Assembly (NCBI GenBank): GCA_022559845.1
Contig: CM040121.1
Span: 514,208,566-514,272,565, forward strand
Length of the DNA: 64,000 bases
Reading direction: 5' to 3'
Origin: Amorphophallus konjac
Taxonomy: Eukaryota > Streptophyta > Magnoliopsida > Alismatales > Araceae
Part shown: positions 1-10,900 of the stretch, in pieces
Layout: every line of letters starts with the position of its first letter
Numbering within the stretch: position 1 is the first letter of the stretch
Translations under genes and position numbers: made by a program
The notes under the pieces: generated by a model
What the model saw: only the letters and a program-made list of their open reading frames with translations
Databases searched by the model: none
Told to the model about the DNA's origin: nothing

Positions 1-517
1 GAACTTAGATCTGAAGATCACCTCACGCGTAGTGATAGCTTTCAGACAGGCGTAACCTGCCCTTTCACATGTCACCATTTGATATACTATGTAGTCAAGG
101 GCGGTGAAGGTAGGAGGATTGCTATGCATTAAGACATGAATTCACAATATTCAATTTATGCATGACAGTACGTGAAGGCTTATGCAACTCAGTATATCCA
201 CGAGATTTATTGACGGTTTCAAAACTCCACTTCAGTAAGATGCTATATGAGGATGATATGCACAAGGGTATGTAACTATCTATGGATGGAATGCATGTAC
301 AGACTCATGCATGATCACATAACTATACAGCACATGGTAAAACACGACATAACACTTTTAGTGGAGAGAGTGAGAGAGATATCACCTGAGAGATCAAATT
401 CAGTTTTTGATTTTTCCTCCAACCTTACTTATGCCACTTGGCCCGTGTGCCTTACCTTCTTGATGAAAATAGATTTTATACTTTACATTCCCAAGGCACA
501 CCTACAAAACAGATTTC
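1..517. other. Unassigned flank downstream of copia gag
   Basis: This stretch follows the gag stop on the minus strand. I find no protease or integrase motif and no long open frame. The open 92-codon plus-strand stretch at 247-525 has no recognisable motif. It is either decayed pol or an unrelated insertion. Confidence 0.3.
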
Positions 518-2197
518 TCATTTGACATTCTTAGGTACCCAAATCCTTTTGGGTCCTTGTGGGTCAGCAGCAACATGGGAATGTGGTTTCCAACTTTTGA
601 CAACATTCAAATCATCATTTTTCTTTAGAAAACAAGCACGCTTAACATTCCCATGTTGACCAAAGTGATGGTAGAAGGCACGTGGCATCATATTCTTCCT
701 TCTCATGGGTTCTACTGATTTATGTGCGTGAGCATGATGTGTTGAGTGGGAGTTCTTTATCTTCAACAATAACCAGCAATGTGAAGTTGTATGACCCCTT
801 TTACCACAGTGATTGCAATGCATGGAAGATTTTATGGTGAAAGCTCTCTTTGAATTTTTTAAAACAGCTTGGTTTCTACATACTCTCAAGTCATCATTCT
901 TCATAGTGAAACAATCATGCATCAGGTGTCCAAGTTTTCCACAGTAAAGACAAGACATGTTTCTTTTGTTGGATGCATGGGATTTCGCATGAAAGTCTTT
1001 AGCATGCACATTTTGAATATTCACATTATTTTTCAGATTGGCTTGAGTTCTTGACATGGTGTGTTCATGGGAGCGAGATGTAGAGGTGCTGGGTGCACAA
1101 GTGGTATGAACAAAAGAAGTGTGTAGCTTACTCTCAAATTTCTTTTTGTTCACTGGATCAAAACCCAGCCCTTGTTTTTGAAAGTTCACTTTCAAGCCCA
1201 GCAATTTATCCAAGGTTTCTTGGCCATTCACAAATTTAGACAATGAACCATTCAAGTCAGAAATTTCTTTTTCAAGAGATGAAATGTGCAATTCAGAGGA
1301 CGCCATCTTATTTTCACACGAATTGATTTGTTCATGTAACGTAACATTGATGGTTTTATGACTTTCTATTTCTTGTAACAAGGCATGAACTTTTTCAGAT
1401 TCATCAATATTCACAAATTTTCCTTTTTCAAAAGTAAGCAATCTTTCAGAAATGGCCTTGTTCAATTCCTTCAGTTTCTCATTTTCTTTAACAAGCTTTT
1501 CATCATGAATCAGTTCATTTATCAAGGTTTGATCATCGGCCATAGAATTCAGTTTTACAGTCATCTCCTTGTTTTCATTTCTTAAGGAACATATTTGATC
1601 TTTGTGAAATTCAATGTCAAACATATGAGCCTCAATCATTTCCTCTAGATGCAAGCATTTTTTACAAGAGGAATTACACTTATTTTGATCGGCATCCATT
1701 TTTAATTTTTTGTTTTCAGATTTTAGCTTCTTCTATTTTTCAGCAAGATTATCATAAGCAATCAACAAATCTTCATAGCTAACTTCATCTTCATTATCAG
1801 AATCAGAATTTACCTTTGAGTTTGATTCAGTTTGCTGATCATTCCCTTGATCACTTGTGCCTGCCATAAGACATTCACCTTCATGCTCTTCCCGGACTTG
1901 GGTTAATCCATCAAAAATGTCCTTCGCGGATCTGCAATGAGAGACAAAGGGAAAGTGATTAGTATTGACTGCAGTCGTAAATAACTTCAAGACTAAACAA
2001 TTTTGATCATGTTTAAACTTTTGATTTGCAGTCCAGACATTTTTATCTTTAGGCAATTCATAAGGACCATGTGAGATAAGCTTCCAAAGTTTAGGGTCGT
2101 ATGCATTGACTAGACTACACATCCTTCCTAACCACACATCGAAATTGCAACCATCAAACACGGGTGGAGAGTTTAAGGTGTACATCATGGTAGTCAT
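518..2197 (-). pseudogene. gag: Copia gag, internally deleted, with in-frame amber stop
   Basis: This encodes the structural capsid/nucleocapsid protein of a copia element. The first 154 codons (2197-1733) start with the usual plant copia gag N-terminus and reach a KDIFDGL motif. They then jump to an acidic Ser/Asp/Glu stretch, so most of the middle UBN2-type domain is missing. A TAG at 1733-1735 interrupts the frame, and the same frame continues to 518 for about 400 more codons. The second part has a coiled coil over roughly its first 170 residues, then two CCHC zinc knuckles (CLYCGKLGHLMHDC at about residue 248 and CNHCGKRGHTTSHC at about 291). It ends in the GPKRIWVPK signature found just before protease in plant copia polyproteins. 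The deletion and stop mark it as a pseudogene. Family assignment is from motifs only. Confidence 0.85.
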
Positions 2198-2243
2198 TGA
2201 TCTGGATCACTCTAGATCGTTAGATCTATGAAATTAGAGCCTT

Positions 2244-2256
2244 GGCTCTGATACCA
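2244..2256 (-). other. Primer binding site, initiator Met tRNA type
   Basis: On the minus strand this reads TGGTATCAGAGCC, the standard plant copia primer binding site complementary to the 3' end of initiator methionine tRNA. It sits two bases after the LTR end (CA on the minus strand at 2260-2259) and upstream of gag, as expected for the start of reverse transcription. Confidence 0.9.
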
Positions 2257-2639
2257 ATTGAAGTCCCGCGATCAATGACACCCAAGAGGGGGGTGAATTG
2301 GGTAATTACCAATTTTAAGAAAACTTTTGGCCTTTTATAAAATATGTGATACAAAGCTATTTAGGAGATTCAAAGTTATATGAACACAAATTGGATTTAA
2401 CAAACTTTATATGATAAGATATAGATTAAGCAAGATAGATGAAGATAAAACCAGAACAACAATTTAAACTAACGTTTATGTAGAATGGAGATAGAGGAAA
2501 TGGAGAAAACCACACAATACAAGCACAATGCACAGCGGTTTTTAAGGTGGTTCGGATGCACGACGGCAATCCTACATCCACCCCTCACCAAACTCGGTGA
2601 GGCTTCACTCGGGGATAAATCCCCAAACGGAGACGACGC

Positions 2640-2935
2640 TCTAGCCACACACGCAGGATGACACCTGCACACACACACGGGGACGCGCCCCAAACTACAC
2701 ACGGAGACAAGCTCCAACACACACACACACACGGAGATGAACTCCAACACGATCCGACAACCGGATCACTACCACACACACATGCTGCGACAAGTGCAGC
2801 AAACCACACACTAAAATAACTGGACATAAGAGATCCACACACACACACGTAGATCTAGGAAGATCTACGCACACACGAATGGAAAACAACACGCACACAC
2901 GACCACGGATCCAACACGATCCACACACACACAGA
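2640..2935. repeat. CA-rich degenerate tandem tract in copia LTR
   Basis: Runs of CACACACACA alternate with GGAGA(C/T)GA(A/G)CTCCAACAC and GATCCACACACACAC phrases. The result is an impure tandem array of roughly 20-40 bp units, not a clean microsatellite. It lies near the LTR end and keeps long frames open on the minus strand without encoding anything credible. Confidence 0.7.
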
Positions 2936-3360
2936 TTCTTCAGTTTATGATGAACATAAATACATTACCTAAAAACATAAATATGATGAGGCTTAGTTTA
3001 GAAAACTCCTGTTTTGGGTTCCCCTTGAATGCATGTTACGGATCTTGAACATATCTTCAATCTTCACTTGAACACCTCCTCTTGATCTCCACTTGAATCC
3101 CCTTGGATGGCCTACTTGCTTGCTTGCTTGCTTCTTCTTCTTTCTTCTTTGAGCAATCTTCCTTTGAATCCTTGCTTCCTTGCTTGCTTCTTTTCCTTGG
3201 AGGATGTTGGCTTCAGATCTACCTTGAATGGCTTGAAGTTGGATGAAGATTGTTGCTGCACGAGGTACTGTTCACGGAGCTACAGTACCCTCTTCCTCCT
3301 CCTTGGATAGCCTCCCCTTGGATCTCTTGGATTATATTTGGTTATGGCTCCAAATGAGAT

Positions 3361-3370
3361 GTTATATAAC
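3361..3370 (-). promoter_or_regulatory. TATA-like site of copia LTR
   Basis: GTTATATAAC, a palindromic TATA-like sequence about 830 bp into the LTR on the minus strand. It is a plausible U3 promoter for gag. The call rests on sequence and position only. Confidence 0.4.
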
Positions 3371-3504
3371 TCTTGAAAGGCCCCTTGGACAAGCCCCAGA
3401 CCAGATCCACGAAATCTGGTGTAATTGGGGGCAAAAGGATTAAAGAAATGGATGGAAAGACCACCCTTCGAACTTGAACCAAAAGTCAACAAAAGTAGGC
3501 CTCG

Positions 3505-3655
3505 GGGCTGGCGGTCGACCGGAACTTTCTGGCGATCGACCGCTACTGAGAAACACTACAAACGGGTGATCCCTGGGAAATCTGGTCGACCGGGATTGGC
3601 CTGGCGGTCGACCGCGCTACAGTGTCGACCTGGCTACAGTGTCGACCTGGCTACA
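3505..3655. repeat. GTCGACCG motif array in copia LTR
   Basis: At least six copies of a GTCGACC or GATCGACC core occur within 150 bp, several in the form GCGGTCGACCG, which is close to palindromic. The last two lie in a tandem CTACAGTGTCGACCTGG unit. It sits upstream (minus-strand sense) of the TATA-like site, so it could be an enhancer-like repeat. Confidence 0.7.
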
Positions 3656-4200
3656 GTGAAATTCCTGACTTAAAGATTTCACCCTCAAACTCCATTGCAA
3701 CCCTTCCAAACTTTGTGGCAACAAGCTTATTTGATCTTGGAGGGATTATACAAAGAATTTAACCTACAAAACCATGATAAAAATGATTAGAACTTTAGCT
3801 TAATAATCAAGATGATGAATGTATGAAATGCATACATGAAAGCCCATGTTCAAGGTACATACAAACACTTGAACCATAAAAGGTTTAAGCTAAAAGTGAA
3901 GAATTATTTCTATGCAAGTGAGCAAAGTATGAGAGCAATTTAGCCATGCACATATACAAGTGAACACTTTGAAAACATGATTGACTAAAGATCAAGATAC
4001 ATAGATATGCATGTCCAATATGAATGCATCATGTAACCAAGCTCCATGAAAAGTATGCATAGGAAGCATTCAATGCACATGTTCAACTCAATCATATTCA
4101 ACCAATCAATATGAACAATCAACCATTTAGTTAGCATCAAAACCATAGCAATACACACTAAGTTTAGTTATCATCAAAATCATAGCTCAACATCCAGCAC

Positions 4201-4572
4201 GGACTAGTCAGTGGTGAGCAGACCCATGCAGAAAGAAGATTGGAGGAGCTCGCTGAGCTCGAAGGAAAACGCCTCCGGGCACAGCAAAATATCCAACTCT
4301 ACCAAGCTCGCATGGCCCGTGCTTTTGACAAGCTAGTCAAGGGTCGAGAATTCAAGAAAGGAGACCTGGTAATGGTCAAAAGAAAAGAAGTGATGGCCTC
4401 CAACCCCAAAGGGAAGCTGGTCGAAAACTGGGTCGGGCCGTATATCGTCCGCCGAGTATATGAAGGGGGTGCCTACGTCCTTATAGACCACAAAGGAGTC
4501 ATTCAGTTCTCTCCCCTCAACGGAAAACACATTAAGCTGTATCATGTAGCGCAGCCGACATGTCCCGAGTGA
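4201..4572 (+). pseudogene. pol: Gypsy integrase C-terminal fragment (A1)
   Basis: About 123 codons are open from the element edge to TGA at 4570-4572. The first third is the helical EELAELEGKRLRA segment that follows the integrase core in plant gypsy elements. The rest is the SH3-like C-terminal domain: KKGDLVMVKR, then a WVGPYIV turn, then GGAYVLID and NGKHIKLYH. The core D,D35E domain is absent, so no strand transfer activity is possible. There is no true start codon, since the frame runs in from the truncated left edge. It gives the orientation of element A1. Confidence 0.85.
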
Positions 4573-4596
4573 TCGGTCGGAGCTAACTCTTCTCCT

Positions 4597-5165
4597 AGCT
4601 TTAGTGGCACTTCGCCCTAACCAAGCTACCCTTTCCTGGGTTTAGTGGCACTCCGCCCTAACCGAGCTACTCTTCTCCTCGGTTTAATGGCACTCCGCCC
4701 TAACCGAGCTACCCTCCTCCTTGGTTTAGTGGCACTCCACCCTAACCGAGCTACCTTTTCCTTGGTTTAGTGGCACTTCGCCCTAACCAAGCTACCCTTT
4801 CCTGGGTTTAGTGGCACTCCGCCCTAACCGAGCGACTCTTCTCCTTGGTTTAGTGGCACTCCGCCCTAACCGAGCTACCCTCTCCTGGGTTTAGTGGCAC
4901 TTCGCCCTAACCAAGCTACCCTTTCTGTGGTTTAGTGGCACTCCGCCCTAAACAAGCTACCCTTCTCCTTGGTTTAGTGGCACTCCGCCCTAATCGAGCT
5001 ACCCTTCTCCTTGGTTTAGTGGCACTCCACCCTAGCCGGGCTGCCTTTCCTTGGTCCAGTGGCATTCCGCCCTGACCGAGCTACCCTTCCCTTTGGTCTA
5101 GTGGCATTCCGCCTTGATCAAGCTACCCTCTCCTTGGTCTAGTGACATTCCGCCCTGATCAAGCT
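4597..5165. repeat. Minisatellite, about 41-bp unit, about 14 copies
   Basis: The unit has the core GGTTTAGTGGCACTCCGCCC followed by TAACCGAGCTACCCTT and short variants. It recurs with starts near 4603, 4644, 4688, 4729, 4770, 4811, 4852, 4893, 4935, 4976, 5017, 5058, 5100 and 5141. Divergence grows toward the right end, where TTTAGTGG becomes TCTAGTGG and TAACC becomes TGATC. Confidence 0.95.
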
Positions 5166-5394
5166 TCCAAAAGAATACGCCACACCTCCATTACGAGCCC
5201 TACGTTCGGATTGGCACGAAAGCCCTTCCTTACGTTAGCATTATCTTCCCGCTAACGAATAAACCCGAGTCGGCTAAAGGCTTTGTATTCTAGCTGGCAT
5301 TCTCACATTGTTGCCACTACGGGCCATCCACTGTCGACCAGGAGTCGAATATTACACTTCGACCTGCCACCCTATACAAATAAAAAAAATGGGG

Positions 5395-5600
5395 TTAAAA
5401 ATAGAGATACCCCGCCAGACTTGCTCCTATATTAGGACAAGTGTAAAAATGGCTATAACCCAGCTGTGGCGAAAACCCGAAGGGGCGCTGCAGGCAAAAT
5501 CGGGTACCCCGCCGCGTGAAAACCCGAAAGGGCGCGCGGGCAAAAGCAAGAGGGGGCTGGCTCCGGCGAAAACCCGAAAGGGCGCTTGAGTCAGTAAAGT
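5395..5600. repeat. 200-bp direct repeat, left copy
   Basis: It opens with GGGGTTAAAAATAGAGATAC and contains three short internal repeats of CGAAAACCCGAAAGGGCGC. A near-identical copy lies at 6157-6365, and a diverged inverted copy at about 48745-48960 next to the related A2 gene. Confidence 0.9.
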
Positions 5601-5694
5601 GGTAATTTCCAAATTCCTCTCCTATTCTCCACCCAATGAAACTCCGAAAGGGACAACCATCAAAGTCCCACCGGAAATCCTTTAACAAACCCAC

Positions 5695-6090
5695 ATTCGA
5701 CCCTCGTCATCATCGGCGAGATCGGTCGATCTCTACCCTTAACTTAGACCTTACGTCCCTGTTGATAATCCCATCTTTGCTTCGGCATGTGACCCATGTT
5801 GATGAATAAACCCATGGTCGACCCTCGTCATCATCGGCGAGATCGATCTATCTCTACCCTTAACTTGGACTTTCCGTCCCCGTTAATAACCCTACCTCTG
5901 CCTCGGCATGTGGCCCATGCCGATGAATAAACCCACGTTCGACCCTCGTCATCATCGGCGAGACCGGTCGATCTTTACCCTTAGCTCGGATCTTACATCC
6001 TTGTTAATAGACCGTATCCTTTGCTTCAATATCTAACCAGTGTCGACAGATCGAAGCAGGGTCCAATCCTTGTCATCATCGACAAGTCCA
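5695..6090. repeat. Tandem repeat, about 121-bp unit, 3-4 copies
   Basis: Units begin with CGACCCTCGTCATCATCGGC near 5698, 5819 and 5940, with a degenerate one near 6057. Each ends in a phrase like GATGAATAAACCCA. A 121-bp periodicity with the same core is also present inverted at 48410-48620 in A2. Confidence 0.9.
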
Positions 6091-6156
6091 GTCAATATTT
6101 TCGCGGTCCAGTTCTTCTGCATCCCGAATTCAAGAAAAAAGAAAGAAAAAAAAGAA

Positions 6157-6365
6157 AATGGGGTTAAAAATAGAGATACCCCGCCAGACTTGTTCCTATA
6201 TCAGGACAAGTGCAAAAATGGCTATAACCCAGCTGTGGCGAAAACCTGAAAGGGCGTCGCAGGCAAAATCGGGTGCCCCGCCGCGTGAAAACCCGAAAGG
6301 GCGCGCGGGCAAAAGCAAGAGGGGGCTGGCCTCAGCGAAAACCCAAAAGGGCGCTTTGGTCAGTA
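6157..6365. repeat. 200-bp direct repeat, right copy
   Basis: Second copy of the block at 5395-5600, with the same order of internal CGAAAACCCGAAAGGGCGC repeats and only scattered differences. The 121-bp tandem array is trapped between the two copies. Confidence 0.9.
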
Positions 6366-6479
6366 ATGTGAATAAAAAATTGAATGATGAATAGTGATGA
6401 TTCATTCTCTGTCCGGAAGACCCCTTACGAGGTCGACGGGGAATTTTCATCTGATATCCCGCCTATATACATCTATTGT

Positions 6480-7665
6480 CTACCCTTTTCGACCCTTGTC
6501 ACCATCGGCAAGATCGATCGCTACCCTACCCGGTTTTTGTCACCATCGGCAAGACCATCTGCCCTTTTCGACCGTTGTCACCATCGGCAAGATCGGTCGC
6601 TACCCTATCCGGTTTTTGTCACCATCGGTAAGACCGTCTACCTTTTTCGACCCTTGTCACCATCGGCAAGATCGGTCGCTACCCTATCCGTTTTTTATCA
6701 CCATCGGCAAGACCGTGTACCCTTTTCGACCCTTGTCACCATCGGCAAGATCGGTCGCTACCCTATCCGATTTTTGTCACCATCGGTAAGACCGTCTACC
6801 CTTTTCGACCCTTGTCACCATCGGCAAGATCGGTCACTACCTTATCCAGTTTTTATCACCATTGGCAAGACCGTCTACCCTTTTCGACCCTTGTCACCAT
6901 CGGCAAGATCGGTCGCTACCCTATCCGGTTTTTATCACCATCGGTAAGACCGTCTACCCTTTTCGACCCTTGTCACCATCGGCAAGATCGGCCGCTACCC
7001 TATCCAATTTTTGTCACCATCGGCAAGACCGTCTACCCTTTTAGACCCTTGTCACCATCGGCAAGATCGGTCGCTACCCTATCCGGTTTTTGTCACCATC
7101 GACAAGACCGTCTACCCTTTTCGACTCTTGTCACCATCGGCAAGATCGGTCGCTACCCTATCCGATTTTTGTCACCATCGGCAAGACCGTCTACCCTTTT
7201 CGACCCTTGTCACCATCGACAAGATCGGTCGCTACCCTATCCGATTTTGTCACCATCGGCAAGACCGTCTACCCTCTTCGACCCTTGTCACCATCGGCAA
7301 GATCGATCGCTACCCTATCCAATTTTTGTCACCATCGGCAAGACCGTCTACCCTTTTCGACCCTTGTCACCATCGGCAAAATCGGTCGCTACCCTACCCG
7401 ATTTTTATCACCATCGGCAAGACCGTCTACCCTCTTCGACCCTTGTCACCATCGGCAAGATCGGTCGCTACTCTACCCGGTTTTTGTCACCATCGGCAAG
7501 ACCGTCTACCCTTTTCGACCCTTGTCACTATCGGCAAGATCGGTCGCTACCCTAGTCCGGTTCTTGCCATCATCGTCAAGACCGTCTACCCTTTTTCGAC
7601 GTTCATCATCATCGACAGGACCGGTCGCTACCCATTCTCGGGTCTTGCCATCCTCGGCAGGACCG
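6480..7665. repeat. Minisatellite, 80-bp dimeric unit, about 14 copies
   Basis: Each 80-bp unit contains two related 40-bp halves sharing TGTCACCATCGGCAAGA. One half carries TCGGTCGCTACCCTATCC and the other CCGTCTACCCTTTTCGACCC. The unit lacks stops in all three plus-strand frames, so long overlapping open frames appear that are not genes. The end (7560-7665) is more diverged. Related 38-40 bp units occur inverted at 49185-49345 in A2. Confidence 0.95.
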
Positions 7666-7740
7666 CTTACCCGCCAGTTTTGATATACCCTCTTGAGTCC
7701 CCCAGACTCTCGGCTGGCATAGGCCGTTGTTAGTCTCGAG

Positions 7741-7998
7741 AAAAATCACGGCGCGGTGGGGCGAACACCTCACCCCTTTGCTGAAGGCGTGAGCGCTCTC
7801 CTGCCCTAGTGACTCATGCACTCGGATTAGAAACAACGGGCGAATGGAAGAGAAAAGAATAATGACAAGATGGAGTCTTCATTCAAAAAGCACGATGGAG
7901 ATTTTCCATTACTATGAAGTAAAAGGTACATGTTACACGGGCCATCCCCCAGAGTACATGAAGTGCGTCAAAAAGGGAGCAAATAAAGAGAAAAAAGA
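7741..7998 (-). other. 3' flank of PMD gene A1
   Basis: This sequence lies just beyond the last exon. The stretch at 7755-7805 matches, in inverse orientation, 48170-48225 downstream of gene A2 (for example AGGAGAGCGCTCAC). It is a conserved 3' UTR or terminator region of the antisense gene. No polyadenylation signal is obvious. Confidence 0.55.
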
Positions 7999-10900
7999 CT
8001 ACGGCAGAGGGCGTCTGAAGATGTCCTCCAGCGCAGGAATACCAAGGGAAGGATGGCGGGTTAGTTCTTGCAATCGAAACTCGGTGGCCTCCAGCTCAGA
8101 TAGCTTCTCCTCGAGGGAAGCAGCTTGTCCCTCGACCATCTCTGCATCCTCCACCCTCTGGACTCCCAGACGGTCAACTTCTTCAAGTTCTGCCTCTACC
8201 CTTGAAAGTTTGGCCTGTAATGCCGCCATCCGGGCCGTCAAGAAGCTTCGGTGCTGTAAAGAGGCATTGGCTTCATCCCTCATCCTCGCCGCAGTCTCTT
8301 GCAGAGAAACAAGAGCTGCTCAGCTTTCAGCCCGCTCCAATGATATGGCCGCCAGCTGGTCAGCTGCTTCTCGGCCTAGAAATTCCCTCCTGTTTACATA
8401 CTTCAGGAGCAGGATCACCCGTGGAGTCCAGTCGTCCATGGGACAACCAAAGGCCAACAGCGAGTGGGATAGATGCTCTATCAAGCCCCTCAGCTGAACA
8501 TAAGTTAAATCCCTGCTGGCCGTTACGGTCTGTTGGAGGGTCCCCAGAAACTGCCACACAAAGTCACTTGAAGATTGAAGACCAAGTGGCGACGTCTCGG
8601 GCAGTTCAAATTCCACTCTACTATCTGCGGCAGCCCAGATATCATCGGCCGTCCCGGAAGATGACGATGGCATGAGCTGCAGTCCACTGCTGTGAGGAAC
8701 AAGCGCGCTGGCAGATACGGTGGCCGGAGCCTCAATAACAGCAATCTCTTTTCCTTCCCCCTGGGATGGAGGTGCAACAGAAAAATCGAGAGCCGAAGAC
8801 ATCTGCTCTTCAATGATCTCTCCGGCTTCTATTTCAGGAAGACCATCCTTTTCCAGAGTTGATTGCTGTGCAGCCTCCATTGGCTGAGAATCCTCAGCTG
8901 CCGCCGAACTACCAACTTCCACAAGTGCTCCGGGTCCGACTGGAACCATTGCCGCTGCATAGTCCTTGGGGTATCGCAATGCGATAGGCCGCAGGATGGG
9001 CGGAAGAGTTGCATGGCCCGTTCCCAGAGCCGGGAGTGGTATCTGCACCGTCATGGTTGGCAGCGCCACCTCAGCCTGCATCAGAAATATATATACATTA
9101 AAAAACGAGGCTGGAGGGAAGATAAAGAAGAACAGCAAACACCGACCCTGGGCAGGTCCTTACCTCAGCGGGTACTAAGCTCAAATCTTTAAGAGCAGCT
9201 CCCCCGGCACCGGCCTCTTCACTCTCAAGCGATAATGACGGCTCGGGACCGCCCCACGACAACCGGGCCGGGCTGAAAGTCAGATAATCACTTTCATAGG
9301 CCGAGGACGCCCCGGCGTCATCGGTCTCGAGATCAATCAGTGAGAGCTCCTCGTCACTGGAGCCGCCACCATAATCTACCTGCTCAGAGGAAGAGGACCC
9401 CTCTGCTCTCTCAGGACGCTCCGCCGTCGGAGCAGGAGCCTCACCAGCAGGAGCATCACCCTCGGCAGGAACTTCCCCGGTGCTCTCCGCACCAAGGGCA
9501 ACAATAGATGATACCTCAAGAGCATGTCCGCCCTGCCCCGAGGGGATCACCTCCTCTACACCTCCGAGCCCGGAAGCAATGACGGTTGTATATCAACTGC
9601 AATTTACGGCAAGAAGGGGTCAAGCTAGCTAAAGACATGAAGATTTGTGGTGCTATTGCAACTAAACTATAGATTACCTTCCATCTCCTGCCTGGGTGTT
9701 GGAGAGGGCAGATCCCTTTCTACGGGAGTAGTAGGGACTTCCTCTGCCCCGTCCCTAGCCGCTACATCTACCGTCGCCTCCAGCCCGACGACCGCGGCAA
9801 CTATGTCAGCAACCGTCAGCATGGGCTAGCCAAGGCAGTCGAAACAAGCTAATGCACCTTGAAGAGAAAAAGAGCCTACCTTCAGCCTCTAGCCCTTGTG
9901 TGCGGGAAGCTTCAAACTCTTCAAAAGATACAACCGAAGGAAGGACGGTTGCCGATTCCTTCTCTGCAGCCTTCTTTCGACGTGCCTGTGTCACCCGGGC
10001 TACCGTCTCTTTTGCCTTTCCGACGACCTCTCTCAGTTGGGACCGAGTCCTCTTCCTCGAATCCCCAGGAGGCAGTGGCATCGTGGTCGGGGCAGGCTCA
10101 GGAACTTCAAAATATGTTGGCTTTTGGGCCTTTATGATCAGTTCCCGAAAGTGCCGGGTCTCCTCCAAAGTCGGTCGGACTGCACATGCACGAAGGTGAG
10201 AATGACACACCACAATGAAGAGAAGAAGCTAGCCAAAAGGCCTGAAAGAAGAAATGAAACATACTTGCCGGTCCCATATAGAAGGGGAAAAGAGGCCAAT
10301 AAAATAGCGATGGCGTTTTGTCCCTCGAAGCCACCTCGCGAATGAGCCAGCATAGATCTCCAATCTTTTCGCTCGGCTCGGCCAGTAGCACCAGGTGCTC
10401 ATGACCACGAGATGATAGGAGATAATACAGGCTCAGGTGATCCAGCCCCCACCTGTCAGCATATTTGAATGAGATCTGAAGAGGATGGTCCAGGATGACT
10501 TCACTCGGACCGCCCACTGACAGGCCATGCGACCGAAGGAGTGCAAATAGCCAGGGAGTGTTGTCGTACAAGGCATCCCACCTGTCTTCCTTGCGAATGA
10601 AAGTCCGATAGGGATAAAACCTATCCACCTCGGGACGCCAGTCAGCCACAACCGCGATGGGCTCCTCTACCGGTAAAGGGAGTTGTTGGAGAATCACCCT
10701 CTCACTGCTTACCCAGCATAAACCCCGAAGGGTCTTCACATAATCATCCTTGTTGATCGGGGGCAGCTTCGGTTCAACTTTTGTCTTGCGGCCTTTCACA
10801 ATCTTGCGGGCTTCCATATAGGCCTTCACTTCTGTATTGGTCCAAGACTTCAACTTCTTCAAATAAGAGGCTTCAATGTCAAGAACTGGCTCCGACTGGG

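Larger units (their letters stand above)
1..4199 (-). mobile_element. Ty1/copia (Sirevirus-like) element, 5' part on minus strand
   Basis: Reading leftwards on the minus strand, the order is LTR (4199 to 2259), primer binding site (2256-2244), then a broken gag (2197-518). This is the 5' end of a copia-type retrotransposon. The LTR carries the GAGGGGGGTGAATTGG block that I associate with plant Sirevirus LTRs. The gag has two CCHC knuckles and a long coiled coil. Protease, integrase and reverse transcriptase are not recognisable in 1-517, so pol lies outside the window or is deleted. The right-hand LTR edge is placed where a gypsy integrase begins at 4200. That edge is inferred, because the partner LTR is not in the window. 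Confidence 0.75.
2259..4199 (-). mobile_element. 5' LTR of copia element
   Basis: On the plus strand it opens with TGAAGTCCCGCG, the inverse of an LTR end, directly next to the primer site. The other edge is taken as the CA at 4198-4199 before the gypsy integrase. Length is about 1.94 kb, within the Sirevirus range. It contains a CA-rich tract, a GTCGACCG motif array and a TATA-like site. Short open frames across it are low-complexity artefacts. The outer edge has no partner LTR to test it against. Confidence 0.65.
4573..7740 (+). other. Hypervariable 3' UTR of element A1
   Basis: This 3.2 kb between integrase and the antisense gene has no credible coding sequence. It is built from several tandem repeat blocks (about 41, 121 and 80 bp periods), two copies of a 200-bp block, and short linkers. 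The same components occur in inverse orientation beside gene A2 (48.36-49.35 kb), so they belong to the element family and not to chance local expansion. Confidence 0.8.

Noticed and set aside
2469..2928. Cys/Val-rich minus-strand frames
   Set aside because: They are translations of the CA-rich tract (repeating CVCVCV) and carry no protein signal.
4597..7665. Regular repeats resembling a CRISPR array
   Set aside because: Units are tandem with no unique spacers, lie in a plant retroelement 3' UTR, and no cas genes are present.
6384..7733. Long overlapping open frames of 130-247 codons rich in PSARSVATL and HHRQDR
   Set aside because: They are produced by the 80-bp minisatellite, which lacks stops in all three frames. 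The peptides are the same repeat read in rotated frames.
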